DNA of 64,000 nt. Origin: Castor canadensis. Lineage: Eukaryota > Chordata > Mammalia > Rodentia > Castoridae. The position numbers and the translations under genes were made by a program. Where the stretch lies: contig NC_133390.1 of the NCBI RefSeq assembly GCF_047511655.1, positions 121,128,083-121,192,082 of the forward strand. Reading direction: 5' to 3'. The notes under the pieces were generated by a model that was not told where the DNA came from, did no database searches, and was given only the letters and a program-made list of their open reading frames with translations. Shown one piece after another: positions 48,151 through 59,950 of the stretch (the stretch's first letter is position 1; each line of letters begins with the position of its first letter).

Positions 48151-49440
48151 AGGTGTGATGTCCAACACAGCATCGCTCCTTGAAAACAATCACATGACAA
48201 TGGAGGGGATAGGGAGAAACCCACCCCTTACAGGTGACTGATTTTCTACTACGTTTACAAAAACATGGCAATGGGAAAATGACAGTTCCTTCAGTAGATA
48301 CTCTGGAAAACTAGATATCCATACTCAATATTTCATGGCCAGAAACTGATTCTCAAACCCAGGTCTGGAGGACTGAAAAAATACATGCATTTCCTGCTTT
48401 CCTCCAAAATCGTTCACTTTGCTCATGCAACTCCCAGGGCTCCATCCTGCAGTCACTGCAGGGTTCCCCACAGACTCCTGCACAGTGAGTACAGCTCCTG
48501 TACATGTGGACAGAGAATCTCTATGGACATTACAAGAATGAAAGTTTTCTTTCAGTAAAAGGAAGAATTGGAGGAGACCCAAAATGCTCTACAAATACTA
48601 TGGTTGACTATCTTGAGTGACTTATTTGAAATTTTCTAAGACAGGTACCTCACCCCCTGAAATGCAGGTCCCATGTAAGGTGAGTAGTTTAATCATCTTC
48701 ACTGTGGCAATGGCGTCACAAGGTATGTATGCACTGAGACATTGTACTGAAGACCAATATAGTTATGTAAATATATTTTACATGTGTCTATCAGTTTTAC
48801 CTCAGTAATGCTGGGAAAACAAAGTATACATTCATCTTTCAGACATTTCTAAGGAAAGTGCATACATGTCACAGAGAATAAAGTCTCTGCATGAAGACAT
48901 TCACACCATGATGCCATCCTTCCTGTCCCCATATCCACAATGTACAGTGTGACTAGAGCTCCCCAGACCATGTAGTCTGAACCTGTCTCATTTGCAGCAT
49001 CTATAGAAGACTGCACAGTCACATGGCTATTTAAGAGTGTCTTTCTTGAAATGAGACACATCTGTGCCTCCACATTACATGGGAGGCACTTAAGAACAGA
49101 AATGTCACATTAGGCAGGCTTTTTCCTTCAGTTCACAGAAAAATCACTCACAATGGAACATTTTCTTATGGATAAACATTGTCCAAAGCACACTTGATTT
49201 ATTTGTCTTTGTTCAAGGCACAAAGTTTTTTTTTCTTCCTGATTGTGATGGATGTGGGGAAATCATAGAATTGTTTTGTCCTTCACAGATATGAGGGTAA
49301 CATATCTGTGAAAAGAGAGTCAGGGGAGAAGATAGAAGACCAAGTATATGAAGCGCCATGCCACCTGGTGTAGGACCTTCATACATCAGGATTCATTTAC
49401 AGCCTGATAGTCATCAGAATGCAGCCACACAACATGGCTC
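48151..49440. other. Intergenic, nothing recognised
   Basis: No gene supported; short frames on both strands only. Confidence 0.4.
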
Positions 49441-50452
49441 ACAAGAGAACTGGATACTGTGCCTAGAGATCACAGCACAATGAGGTGTCTCATCTACAGG
49501 TCTCCCCAAAGCCATGGGTGTTTGAGGTGACTCCTTGATACACAAGGCAAAGCAAAGTCATCTCTACTTCCATCGATGATTTTACCTGGTCAGTCTTACC
49601 ACAGACTCCAAATATCAACTTCTATGTCCCACAAATGACCTTGCAGAGAGGACAGAAGAGTTTCCATGGGCAATGGGCACTAAGGAGGTACAACATCCTT
49701 TCCCTAGTCCTGCAGAATCCACAGCCTGAGCTACAGCTCAGCTCCAGGTGTGTGGCTGAGTCCAGCATTTAGACCACACAGGCCACGAGTTGTATTTTCT
49801 GGTTGAAAAGAATAGAAAAGGGAGATGTGAGAATGACAGAGCTTGAGTAAGAACAGGAGTCAGCTAATACAAAACAATTGGCTGGATTCTGAGCCTGATA
49901 AGCACAGTTCTACAGAAAGAGGAGGGACAGAATTGAGACCTGTTTTGTATAGTGTATCTGTGTTCTGATCTCTCCTCCCTATTGTTTCCAAAATGTATCT
50001 GCAGTCTGTCCTAACCAGTGATCACACTGAGTCTCTAGCCAGAGTCTCAGGAGAAAGGTTTCCCAAGATCTCGTGCTTCATGAGTTCTCATCCAGTGACA
50101 ATAACAGTCACTTTTGACACCTCAAGTGACGTGTGAAGATATCTCTTATATTTTGTTTGAATTTTATTTTTGAATAGACAAACACTGGTAATAAGAGGGG
50201 ATATGATTGTGATAATCCCATACATGCATCCAGTGGTCCTTCAACAATTTCAACCCATCTGTCTTACATATATTTAAATATCAGCAAAACTTAAAACTTT
50301 TTTCTATTCAGAGATATCTCAGATTCAATAGACCATAAACCAAGAGAACACCCATGGGAAACTGTGGACAAACTAGCGTCCTAGGTACACAGAGCAGCAC
50401 TTGACTCATGTCAGCACTGCTCTTGAGGCTGAACCAGATCTCCATGTATACT

Positions 50453-50470
50453 GAGCGCTTCCTGCTGGTC
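50453..50470 (-). promoter_or_regulatory. Decayed CTCF-like site beside the 50.5-kb VH3 RSS
   Basis: The plus strand reads gagcgcttcctgctggtc, the same unit as at 39,084 and in the 33-kb minisatellite, with two C-to-T changes in the core. It lies 17 bp beyond the nonamer. Confidence 0.55.
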
Positions 50471-50487
50471 ATGAGTGTCACTGAAGA

Positions 50488-50526
50488 GGGTTAATGTGTG
50501 AGCTCACATTGAAGACCTTCAATGTG
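50488..50526 (-). promoter_or_regulatory. RSS of the 50.5-kb VH3-like pseudogene
   Basis: Minus strand: heptamer CACATTG (50,520-50,526), 23-bp spacer, nonamer CATTAACCC (50,488-50,496). CACA is intact; the rest is degenerate. Confidence 0.78.
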
Positions 50527-50989
50527 TCTCTTGTATAATAATACATGGCTGTGTCCTCAGCTCTCAGACTGGTTATTTGCAGATACAGCATGTTCTTGTC
50601 ATTGTCTCTGGAAATTGTGAATCTGCGTTTCACCAGTGCATTGTGTTCTGCGGTGTAACTATTACCTTTGTTTCAAATGCTTGCACCACACTTAAGTCCC
50701 TTCCCTGAAGCCTGGTGGAGGTAGTCCTCATAGTAATCACTGAAGATGAATCCAGAAGCTGCAAAGTAGAATATCAGGGATCCCCCAGATGCACCAAGCC
50801 TCCTCCAGACTACATCAGCTGCACCTCACAGTGGATGTCTGCAAACACAGATAACGATGGTCAGGTAACTGCCACAAATAACCAATTCTCCTCTCAATCA
50901 CGTCCACTCACACACTCAGTATCTCTTCTTTACCACAAATCATTTTTTCGAATAGCGACAAGGAAAACCTAGCTCAGCCCCAACTTCAT
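50527..50989 (-). pseudogene. Immunoglobulin heavy-chain V pseudogene, VH3-like
   Basis: The leader ATG is at 50,989. It reads MKLGLS then TAG in place of the usual Trp, and the donor GT has become AT (AAAAAA|ATGATT). The V exon (50,838-50,527) has a TAG in FR1 after VQLM. All three fold-defining residues are lost: the first Cys is Phe, the FR2 Trp is Tyr, and the final Cys is Tyr (YYYTR). FR3 is otherwise well kept: '[18 protein letters not shown]' then 'EDTAM'. The promoter octamer ATTTGCAT is perfect. The gene is long dead but still flanked by its promoter, RSS and CTCF-like site. Confidence 0.9.
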
Positions 50990-51083
50990 GGTGAGTCATC
51001 TCTGTTCAGTGAGGAACACTGAATGGGGTCAGCTGGGAATCCAGGGCAGGTCTTCTCTTACTGAGCTGCAGGTTCAGGGCCCT

Positions 51084-51091
51084 ATTTGCAT
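51084..51091 (-). promoter_or_regulatory. Octamer of the 50.5-kb VH3 promoter
   Basis: A perfect inverted Ig octamer ATTTGCAT lies 95 bp upstream of the leader ATG. Confidence 0.75.
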
Positions 51092-51211
51092 GTCTGTCTG
51101 CTATGTATCAATCTCTGGGTGGACATCGTGGAGTGGTCAGGGACCAGAGCAGATCTGAGAGTGGTGGGGCAGTTTGACAATGATGGTAGCATTGAAAAAT
51201 ACATATACAAA

Positions 51212-51317
51212 CCACATGTGCTGATGTTCACCTCTAATCCCAGTTACTTGGCAGGGTGATGTGTTGGGCTCAATTGTGAGATCAGCCTGGGCTCCACAAT
51301 GTGACACTGTCTTAAAA
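51212..51317 (+). mobile_element. B1/7SL-like SINE
   Basis: 'cacctctaatcccagttact' and 'agatcagcctgggctccac' followed by 'actgtcttaaaac' match the head, middle and end of a B1-like SINE. Confidence 0.75.
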
Positions 51318-52767
51318 CATATGATCTTTCATCAGTGTGCCTTTTTGGGTAATACCAATAACTCAAGATTTTATCAATCCTTCATTGCATTTAATGTTAG
51401 GAATGAGCACAAGCATGCAATGCAGTATTAAGTCAACTCTTTGTATTCATAGAATTACAGGCAATCATAAGTAGTTTTGTACATTTACATGTACTCTGAT
51501 CTTTAAAATTTATCCCCTGCACCTGTCCTGCACTCCTCAAGAATGAGTCCTTGCAGCATACTGATGTGGCTCCTGGAGGAGATGGGATTTGGTAGATGAT
51601 GTTTGCAGAACACCTATTACAATGAATACTTGTGCAATTTAGCTGCATTTTAGTGCTTTTTGAAAAAAAAATCACCAAGCTTCAATCCAATGCATGATAA
51701 TGAGTTTCATGCATTGTTTCCCATTGTCAATCAGTCTGATTTTGTCCATTGATGTGTTTCTTTTATTTTTCACAACCACATTGAACACAGTACAAAACAT
51801 AACCTATTCATTTGTAAGTTAAGTACTTTGTAGATACTACTAATGTGGTCACATTTTCAACCTTTGCTTCCTTCAGAGTAGTGAACACATTCTCATTCTC
51901 ACATATGTCCTTTGTTCCCTTGCCTCCTCCCCATTTTCTCTTCACACACACCATGGTGTTCTTCCTGGGGCATTAAATTTGTTTTCATTTTAGAGGATTT
52001 TGATAAATCTCAAATTAAGCATGAGATTTAATCCTTGGTCATGATAAGTCAGATTCTGTATTTTAACCATCTCCATGTTATTGTGTGTATCAGGCACTCA
52101 TGGGTTTTGGGATGAGTAATTATCTAATTGATAAAAAATATTTTTTCAATTCTACTGTCTTATGGTTTTACAATCCAAATAAGCTCATTAATTATACATG
52201 TAAAGACCTCAGAAAAATTGTTATTCTCACAAGAAGCACAAAACCAGTAAAAAGAATACTGCAGTAAGGACAAATTCACAAGTAACATCCAGCATAGGAG
52301 AAAATTGAAGTGAACTGTAAAGCAAAAAATATAGAATGTAGAGTTTCCTTGCCTACAGGGTAAAAGAAGGAATAAGAATTGGCTTCCCCAAGGAAGAGGT
52401 AAGAAAATGGTCCATGTCTGATAAGAGGACTAAACTAGAGGTTGGCATGGATTACTGATGGACAATTGTATTCCACTGGGAGGAGAATTAGGGAATCTTC
52501 TTGAACTGCCTCATTCCCCAGATGACAACTGGACATGTGATGTGGACCACAAACATTCCATGTTGTGCCTCTTGTGGAATCCATGGATTATATCTGTGGA
52601 TGTAAATGCCCCAACTTGTTAATGAAACATATTTTGGGAAATCATTCACTATATATAGCCTGTATATTAGTTTTAACATTCTTTTTATTTTCCTTAGTAA
52701 CAGTGACTTGCATATCAGCTTCTGGTCCTAATCCTCACCTTCGAAACAAACTTAAAATATTTCCTTC
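51318..52767. other. Intergenic left of the large L1
   Basis: No gene recognised. A target-site duplication for the L1 was sought near 52,700-52,770 and not found. Confidence 0.4.
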
Positions 52768-53169
52768 AGACACAGATTCCAAGATGGTGGCTAGAGGGAG
52801 GAAGCAGAAAGTGAGCCTCCTATAGCGAAATCTTGGAGAGACGCTGGAGACACATTTTGCAGGCATAATCACTGAGAAAAGGCATAAATTTGACCCCTCC
52901 ACACCTCCAGCCCATGCAGAGAATCTCCACTTCACATTAAACGGAGAAACAAGGAGGGCCCCTGGGCCACCAGTCGCTGGTGCCCAGACAGCTTGGGAAG
53001 ACGAGGACCAGGTGAGCTTCACAGTACCGCGGTACTCCCACAGTCAAGCCTGGGCCAGAGCAGCATAGCCTCTTGGACAGACTGACCTCCACCCGGGAAA
53101 AAAGAGAAACTGAGTAATAAGCAATAACAATAAAGACACATGGGAAAGAGGGTGGGGCACACTGAGTGC

Positions 53170-53500
53170 TGAAGATTGGGAGAAGGGAATCCTTCTCAGG
53201 ACTATAAATAAACAAGCCAGGCGGGCCAGAGAGCCTCTTGCGGGAGCGGGGTCACGTGCCCAGCAACCAGGAGTGGGAAAACTTGTGAGAGTGGCAGAGG
53301 GAGGAAAACTCCACAGGAGAGGAGGGAAGACCCACTTCCCATGTGAGCTGTAAACAAACATGGCAGCTGGCAGGAGCAGCAGCACCACCCAGTAATCAGG
53401 AGCAAGAAAGCTTGTGAAATCAGAGGTGGGAGGAAAACTCCACAGGAGAGGTGGGAAGACCCACCTCCCACATGAACTGTAAATAAACACGCAGGCCTGA
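53170..53500 (+). repeat. ~129-bp tandem units in the L1 5' UTR
   Basis: 'gaggaaaactccacaggaga' occurs at 53,301 and 53,430 (offset 129). It sits within longer matching stretches running from 'aaccaggagtgggaaaac/aatcaggagcaagaaag' to 'gctgtaaacaaac/actgtaaataaac'. A third, more diverged copy may end at 'ctataaataaac' (53,204). This is reminiscent of promoter monomers in rodent L1 families. Confidence 0.75.
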
Positions 53501-54375
53501 CAACACGGGTGCAGTGTCACCTTTCCCAGTGCTTGGAAAGGGGAAAGCCTGTAGCAGAGGCTCCCGCACAGGAGAAATCTGAGCAAACAAAGCCTGCAGG
53601 GCCAGGTGAGTGCTAAGCTTACCCCAGAGATCTGCATAAATAGCACCTCCAGCAACAGCAGACTGACAGCAGCAGGCAGGCAAGCCACAGCTGCAGATTC
53701 CATTCTCAGAACTGTCTCCAGACTGTTTTTTTTTTCTCTTTTTCTCCCTACCTTTGATGAGAGAACAACAGAATTACACCTGCAAGCTGAAAACTTTACT
53801 GAAACTGTATTGCATTTGAACTTGGGACAGTTGGTGGGGTTTTTTTTGTGCGGGTGTTTGTAGTTTTGTTCTACTTTATGCGTCCCCTTTGATGAGACAA
53901 CTACAGAACAACATCTGAGACACCATGTCCAGCATTGGAGACTGAGACTTCACTGCATTTGAGCTTGGAGGTTTTTTGTTTTTTTGTTTTTTTGTTTTTT
54001 TAAAATTTTCTATTTTTTCATTTTATTTTAATACATTTTTATAAATATCTTTTTCTTTCATATACTTATTTTTTATTTTTATTATTACCTTTTTTTAATT
54101 TTTGATTTTCAATCCTCTCTCTGTCTCTCTAATGTCTACTCAGCTTACTGTCGATTAGTACACTAAAGCTCCCTGTTTATACCTTTGAAACTCTCTTGTC
54201 TGATACCTTGTTCTGCTTTCTCCCTCCAGTCTGTGTATTTGTTTTTCACATTTCTTTAACTTCTTGCTTTCCATCTCAGCTCACCCTTCTATTCTAAATA
54301 TTGCCATTGTTATTATTACAAGCTAGAAAATACTTAATTGCACACACTACAGGGACAGTAACAACACAAAGGACA

Positions 54376-55431
54376 ATGATGGGAAGACAGAAAAAACAGG
54401 GAAACCAGTTTCCCCACAGCAAAAAATTAGTACAGGAACCAGAGGGGAATGAAGAAAACAGGTACTCAGATTCACACTCCAAAAAAATGAAGATAAACTA
54501 TGCCAAAGGACCCAATGAAGCCCACAAGAATAATTTAAAAGAAGACATACTACAGGTACTCATTGAGAATTTTATAGAGATGATACTATATAGGGTCAAC
54601 CAAAATGTACAGGAGACACTCAAGAAATTCCAAGACAACAAAAAAAGAGAATTTGAAAAAACAAAAGAAGAAATAAAGGAAACAATAGAAGCACTGTATA
54701 AACACCAAAGTGAAAGAGAAAACACAATGAATAAACAGATAAATGAACTCAGGACAAAAATAGACAACATTAAAGTGGAAAACAGCCAGGATATGGAAAA
54801 CCTCAGAAAAAAGAACAAAACAGAACTGCAAAACAAAACGGAAGGCCAATCCAGCTTAATAGAACAAACAGAAGACAGAATCTCAGAACTTGAAGATGAA
54901 ATGGTACTTAAAGGAAAAACCAAAGAACTATTAATTAAACAACTCAAGACCTGTGAAAAGAAAATGCAAGAACTCACTGACTCCATCAAAAGACCAAACT
55001 TGAGAATCATGGGCATCGAAGAAGGAGAAGAGGTGCAAGCGAAGGGAATGCATAATATATTTAACAAAATAATAATGGAAAATTTCCCAAATCTAGAGAA
55101 AGTTATTCCCATACAGATGCAAGAGGCCTCCAGGACACCAAAAAGACCAGATCAAAATAGAACTACTCCACGACATATCATCATTAAAACAACAAGTTCA
55201 GAAACTAAGGAAAGAATATTGAACGCTGTAAGAGAGAAAAAGCAAGTAACATACAAAAGTAAACCCATCAAAATCACAGCAGACTTCTCAAGAGAAACAT
55301 TAAAGGCAAGAAGAGCGTGGGGTGAGATCTTCCGGGTACTGAATGAAAATAACTTCAACCCCAGGATACTCTACCCAGCAAAACTATCATTCAAAATAGT
55401 TGGAGCAATAAAAGTATTCTATGATAAGTAG
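54376..55431 (+). CDS. L1 ORF1 protein, intact frame
   Basis: ORF1p is the RNA-binding chaperone that coats L1 RNA. The frame opens upstream at 54,301, but the ATG at 54,376 (MMGRQKKQGN) fits the family's start, giving ~351 residues. A long heptad-patterned coiled coil occupies about residues 60-200, rich in Lys/Glu with 'RISELEDEM' near its end. The RRM-like domain follows ('PNLRIMGIEEGEE', about residues 208-220, a signature of mammalian ORF1p). The C-terminal domain contains 'ARRAWGEIFRVL' and 'PRILYPAKLSF'. No stop or frameshift interrupts it. Whether it is expressed cannot be judged. Confidence 0.93.
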   Translation: MMGRQKKQGNQFPHSKKLVQEPEGNEENRYSDSHSKKMKINYAKGPNEAHKNNLKEDILQVLIENFIEMILYRVNQNVQETLKKFQDNKKREFEKTKEEIKETIEALYKHQSERENTMNKQINELRTKIDNIKVENSQDMENLRKKNKTELQNKTEGQSSLIEQTEDRISELEDEMVLKGKTKELLIKQLKTCEKKMQELTDSIKRPNLRIMGIEEGEEVQAKGMHNIFNKIIMENFPNLEKVIPIQMQEASRTPKRPDQNRTTPRHIIIKTTSSETKERILNAVREKKQVTYKSKPIKITADFSRETLKARRAWGEIFRVLNENNFNPRILYPAKLSFKIVGAIKVFYDK

Positions 55432-55628
55432 AAACTAAAACAACATGTGACCACAAAGACACCACTGCAAAGGATTCTTCAAGGGATTCTGCACACAGAG
55501 AGTGAAACCCAACTTAACCATGAAAAGGCAGGCAGCACCAAATCACAGGAAAAGAAAAAGCAAGACAGTAGAGAGTAACCTCAACTTAGGTACACACAAT
55601 CAAACCTTCAAACAACTAAGACAACTAA

Positions 55629-58600
55629 ATGACAAGAATCACCACATACCTATCAGTACTAACACTTAATGTTAATGGACTTAATTCACCCATCAAAAGG
55701 CACTGTTTGACAAAATGGATTAAAAAGGAAGGTCCAACAATTTGTTGCTTACAGGAGACCGATCTCACAGACAGAAATAAGCATAGGCTAAGGATGAAAG
55801 GGTGGAAGAAGATTTACCAAGCCAATGGCCCCCGAAAACAGGCAGGAGTAGCAATACTTATCTCTGACAAAGTAGACTTCAAACCTACATTGATCAAATG
55901 AGATAAAGAAGGACATTCAATACTAATAAAAGGGGAAATAGACCAAAAGGAATTAATAATCATCAATCTGTATGCACCCAACATCAACGTACCCAATTTC
56001 ATCAAACATACCTTGAAAGACCTAAAAGCATATATAAATGCCAACACAGTGGTTGTGGGAGACTTTAACACCCCATTATCATCAATAGATAGGTCATCCA
56101 AACAAAAATCAATAAAGAAATCCAAGATCTAAAATATGCAATAGATCAAAAGGACCTCATTGATCTATACAGAACATTTCATTCAACGTCTATACAATAT
56201 ACATTCTTCTCAGCAGCCCCTGGAACCTTCTCCAAAATAGATCATATCCTAGGGCAAAAAGCAAGTCTCAGCAAATATAAGAAAATAGAAATTATACCAT
56301 GTATACTATCTGACCACAATGCAGTAAAAGTAGAACTCAACAACAAAAGTAAAGACAAAAAATATGCAAACAGCAGGAAACTAAATAACTCATTACTTAA
56401 TCAAGAATGGATCATCGATACAATAAAAGAGGAAATTAAACAGTTCCTGGAAGTCAATGAAAATGAAAAAACAACTTACCGGAACCTATGGGACACAGCT
56501 AAGGCAGTCTTGAGAGGAAAGTTTATAGCCATGAGTGCATATATTAAAAAGACTGAAAGATCCCAAATCAATGACCTAATGATACATCTCAAACTCCTAG
56601 AAAAACAAGAACAAGCAAATCCCAAAACAAACAGAAGGAGAGAAATAATAAAAATGAGCTGAAATCAACGAAATAGAAACCAAAAAAACCATACAAAGAA
56701 TTAATGAAACAAAAAGTTGGTTCTTTGAAAAAATAAACAAGATCGACAGACCCCTCGCAAACCTGATTAAAATGAGGAGAGAAAAACCCCAAATTAGTAG
56801 AATCAGGAATGCAAAAGGGGAGATAACAACAAACACCATGGGAGTCCAGGAAATCATCAGAGACTACTTTCAGAATCTATATTCAAATAAATTTGAAAAT
56901 CTTAAAAAAATGGACAGATTTCGAGATACATCTGACCATCCAAAACTGAACCAAGAGGAAATTAATCACCTGAATAGTTCTATAACAAAAACTGAAATTG
57001 AAGCAGCAATCATGAGTCTCCCCAAAAAGAAAGGTCCAGGACCTGATGGATTCTCTGCTGAATTCTATCAGACCTTTAAAGAAGAACTGATACCAACCCT
57101 CCTTAAACTGTTCCATGAAATAGAAAGGGAAGGAAAACTGCCAAACACATTTTATGAAGCCAGTATTACACTTATCCCAAAACCAGGCAAAGACACCTCC
57201 AAAAAGGAGAACTATAGGCCAATCTCCTTAATGAACATTGACGCAAAAATATTCAACAAAATAATGGGAAACCGAATTCAACAACACATCAAAAAGATTA
57301 TTCACCATGACCAAGTAGGCTTCATCCCAGTGATGCAGGGGTGGTTCAACATACGAAAATCAATAAACGTAATAAACCACTTTAATAGAAGCAAAGACAA
57401 AAACCACTTGATCATCTCAATAAATGCAGAAAAAGCCTTTGATAAGATCCAACATCATTTCATGATAAAAGCTCTAAGAAAACTAGGAATAGAAGGAAAG
57501 TACCTCAACATTATAAAAGCTACAAATGCCAAACCTACAGCCAGCATTATACTTAACAAAGAAAAACTGAAACCATTCCCTCTAAAATCAGGAACCAGAC
57601 AAGGATGCCCACTATCTCCACTCCTATTCAACATAGTACTGGAATTCCTAGCCAGAGCAATTAGGCAAGAAGAAGGAATAAAAGGAATACAAATAGGTAA
57701 AGAAACTGTCAAAATATCTCTATTTGCAGACGACATGATCCTATACCTTAAAGACCCAAAAAAACTCTACTCACAAGCTCCTACACATCATCAATAGCTA
57801 TAGCAAGGTGGCAGGATATAAAATCAACATAGAAAAATCATTAGCATTTCTATACACTAACAATGAGCAAACTGAAAAAGAATGTATGAAAACAATTCCA
57901 TTTACAATAGCCTCAAAAAAAATCAAATACCTAGGTGTAAACCTAACAAAAGATGTGAAAGACCTCTATAAGGAAAACTATTTACTTCTGAAGAAAGACA
58001 TTGAGGAAGACTATAGAAAGTGGAGAGATCTCCCATGCTCATGGATTCGTAGAATCAACATAGTAAAAATGTCGATACTCCCAAAAGTAATCTACATGTT
58101 TAGTGCAATTCCCATGAAAATTCCAATGACATTCATTAAAGAGATCGAAAAATCTACTGTGAAATTTATATGGAAACACAGGAAGCCACGAATAGCCAAG
58201 GCAATACTCAGTCAAAAGAACAATGCTGGAGGTATCACAATACCTGACTTCAAACTATATTACAAAGCAGTAGCAATAAAAACAGCATGGTTCTGACACA
58301 AAAACAGACATGAAGACCAGTGGAACAGAATAGAGGACCCAGATATGAAGCCACAAAACTATAACCAACTTGTCTTTGACAAAGGAGCTAAAAATATACG
58401 ATCGTGAAATAGCAGCCTCTACAAGAAAAACTGCTGGAAAAACTGGTTAGCAGTCTGCAAAACTGAAACTAGATCCATGTATATCACCCTATACCAAGAT
58501 TAACTCAAAATGGATCAAGGATCTTAATATCAGACCACAAACTCTAAAGTTGATACAGGAAAGAATAGGAATTACTCTGGAATTAGTAGGTATAGGTAAG

Positions 58601-59450
58601 AACTTTCTCAACGAAACCCTAGCAGCACAGCAACTAAGAGATAGCATAGATAAATGGGACCTCATAAAACTAAAAAGCTTCTGTTCATCAAAAGAAATGG
58701 CCTCTAAACTGAAGAGAACACCCACAGAGTGGGAGAAAATATTTGCCAGCTATACATCCGACAAAGGACTGATAACCAGAATATATAGGGAACTTAAAAA
58801 ACTAAATTCTCCCAAAACTATTGAACCAATAACGAAATGGGCACATGAACTAAACAGAACTTTCTCAAAAGAAGAAATTCAAATGGCCAAAAAAACACAT
58901 GAAAAAATGCTTACCATCTCTAGCAATAAAGGAAATGCAAATTAAAACCATGCTAAGATTCCACCTCACTCCTGTTAGAATAGTCATCATCAGCAACACC
59001 ACCACCAACAGGTGTTGGTGAGGATGCGGGGAAAAAGGAACCCTCTTACACTGTTGGTGGGAATGTAAACTAGTACGACCACTCTGGAAAAAAATTTGGA
59101 GGCTACTTAAAAAAAGCTAGACATTGATCTACCATTTGATCCAGCAATACCACTCTTGGTGATATATCCAAAAGACTGTGACACAGGTTACTCCAGAGGC
59201 ACCTGCACACCCATGTTTATTGTGGCACTATTCACAATAGCCAAGTTATGGAAACAGCCAAGATGCCCCAGCACTGACGAATGGATAAGAAAATGTGGTA
59301 TCTATATATAGTGGAATATCATGCAGCCATGAAGAAGAACGAAATGTTATCATTCGTTGGTAAATTGATGGAATTGGAGAGCATCATTCTGAGTGAGGTT
59401 AGCCTGGCCCAAAAGACCAAAAATCGTATGTTCTTCCTCATATGTGGACA
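55629..59450 (+). pseudogene. L1 ORF2 (endonuclease-reverse transcriptase), multiply disrupted
   Basis: Starts MTRITTYLSVLTLNVNGLNS. The endonuclease keeps 'LNVNGL', 'CLQET' and 'GDFNTPLS'; 'SDHNAVK' is also visible after a frameshift. The reverse transcriptase (about 56,770-57,760) shows '[12 protein letters not shown]', '[18 protein letters not shown]', '[19 protein letters not shown]' and the catalytic 'FADDMILYL'. The C-terminal Cys/His motif '[16 protein letters not shown]' lies near 59,010-59,060. Defects: TGA at 55,899-55,901, frameshifts near 56,107, 56,650 and 57,765, TGA replacing Trp at 58,294-58,296, further frameshifts near 58,390-58,540 and 58,895, and a stop near 59,012. The element cannot make full-length ORF2p. 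Confidence 0.93.
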
Positions 59451-59689
59451 CTAGATCAAGGGCAAACACAACAAGGGGATTGGACTATGAGCACATGATA
59501 AAAGCGAGAGCACACAAGGAAGGGGTGAGGATAGGTAAGACACCTAAAAAACTAGCTAGAATTTGTTGCCCTTAATGCAGAGAAACTAAAGCAGATACCA
59601 TAAAAGCAACTGAGGCCAATAGGAAAAGGGGACCAGGAACTAGCGAAAAGGTTAGATCAAGAAGAATTAACCTAGAAGGTAAGACACAC

Positions 59690-59950
59690 GCACAGGAAAT
59701 CAATGTGAGTCAATGCCCTGTATAGCTATCCTCATCTCAACCAGCAAAAACCCTCATTCCTTCCTATTATAGCTTATACTCTCTGTACAACAAAATTAGA
59801 AATAAGGGCAAAATAGTTTCTGTTGGGTATTGAGGGGGTGGGGGGAGCGGGAGGGGGTAGAGTGGGTGGTAAGGGAGGGGGTGGGGGCAAGGGGGAGAAA
59901 TGACCCAAGCCTTGTATGCACATATGAATAATAAAATAAAAAAAAATAAA
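59690..59950 (+). mobile_element. L1 3' UTR with G-rich tract and A-rich tail
   Basis: Same sequence as the truncated insertion at 15,111-15,390. The polypurine G-rich block at 59,830-59,890 has several runs of four or more G and could form G-quadruplexes. The tail is 'aataataaaataaaaaaaa'. Confidence 0.9.

Larger units (their letters stand above)
52768..59950 (+). mobile_element. Near full-length LINE-1 element (~7.2 kb)
   Basis: Contains a 5' UTR from about 52,768 with an early 'ccaagatggtgg' that resembles the YY1 site near L1 transcription starts. ORF1 follows (54,376-55,431), a ~197-bp spacer, ORF2 (from 55,629, broken), a G-rich 3' UTR (59,830-59,890) and an A-rich tail ending near 59,950. 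L1 encodes the machinery for target-primed reverse transcription. The 5' boundary is approximate. The element is autonomous in structure but inactive because of ORF2 defects. Confidence 0.92.

Noticed and set aside
53044..53703. 219-codon minus-strand frame in the L1 5' UTR
   Set aside because: Internally repetitive because it reads the tandem 5' UTR units antisense; no independent gene signature.
54498..55112. 204-codon minus-strand frame opposite L1 ORF1
   Set aside because: Leu/Ser/Phe-rich antisense shadow of the Lys/Glu coiled-coil coding strand.
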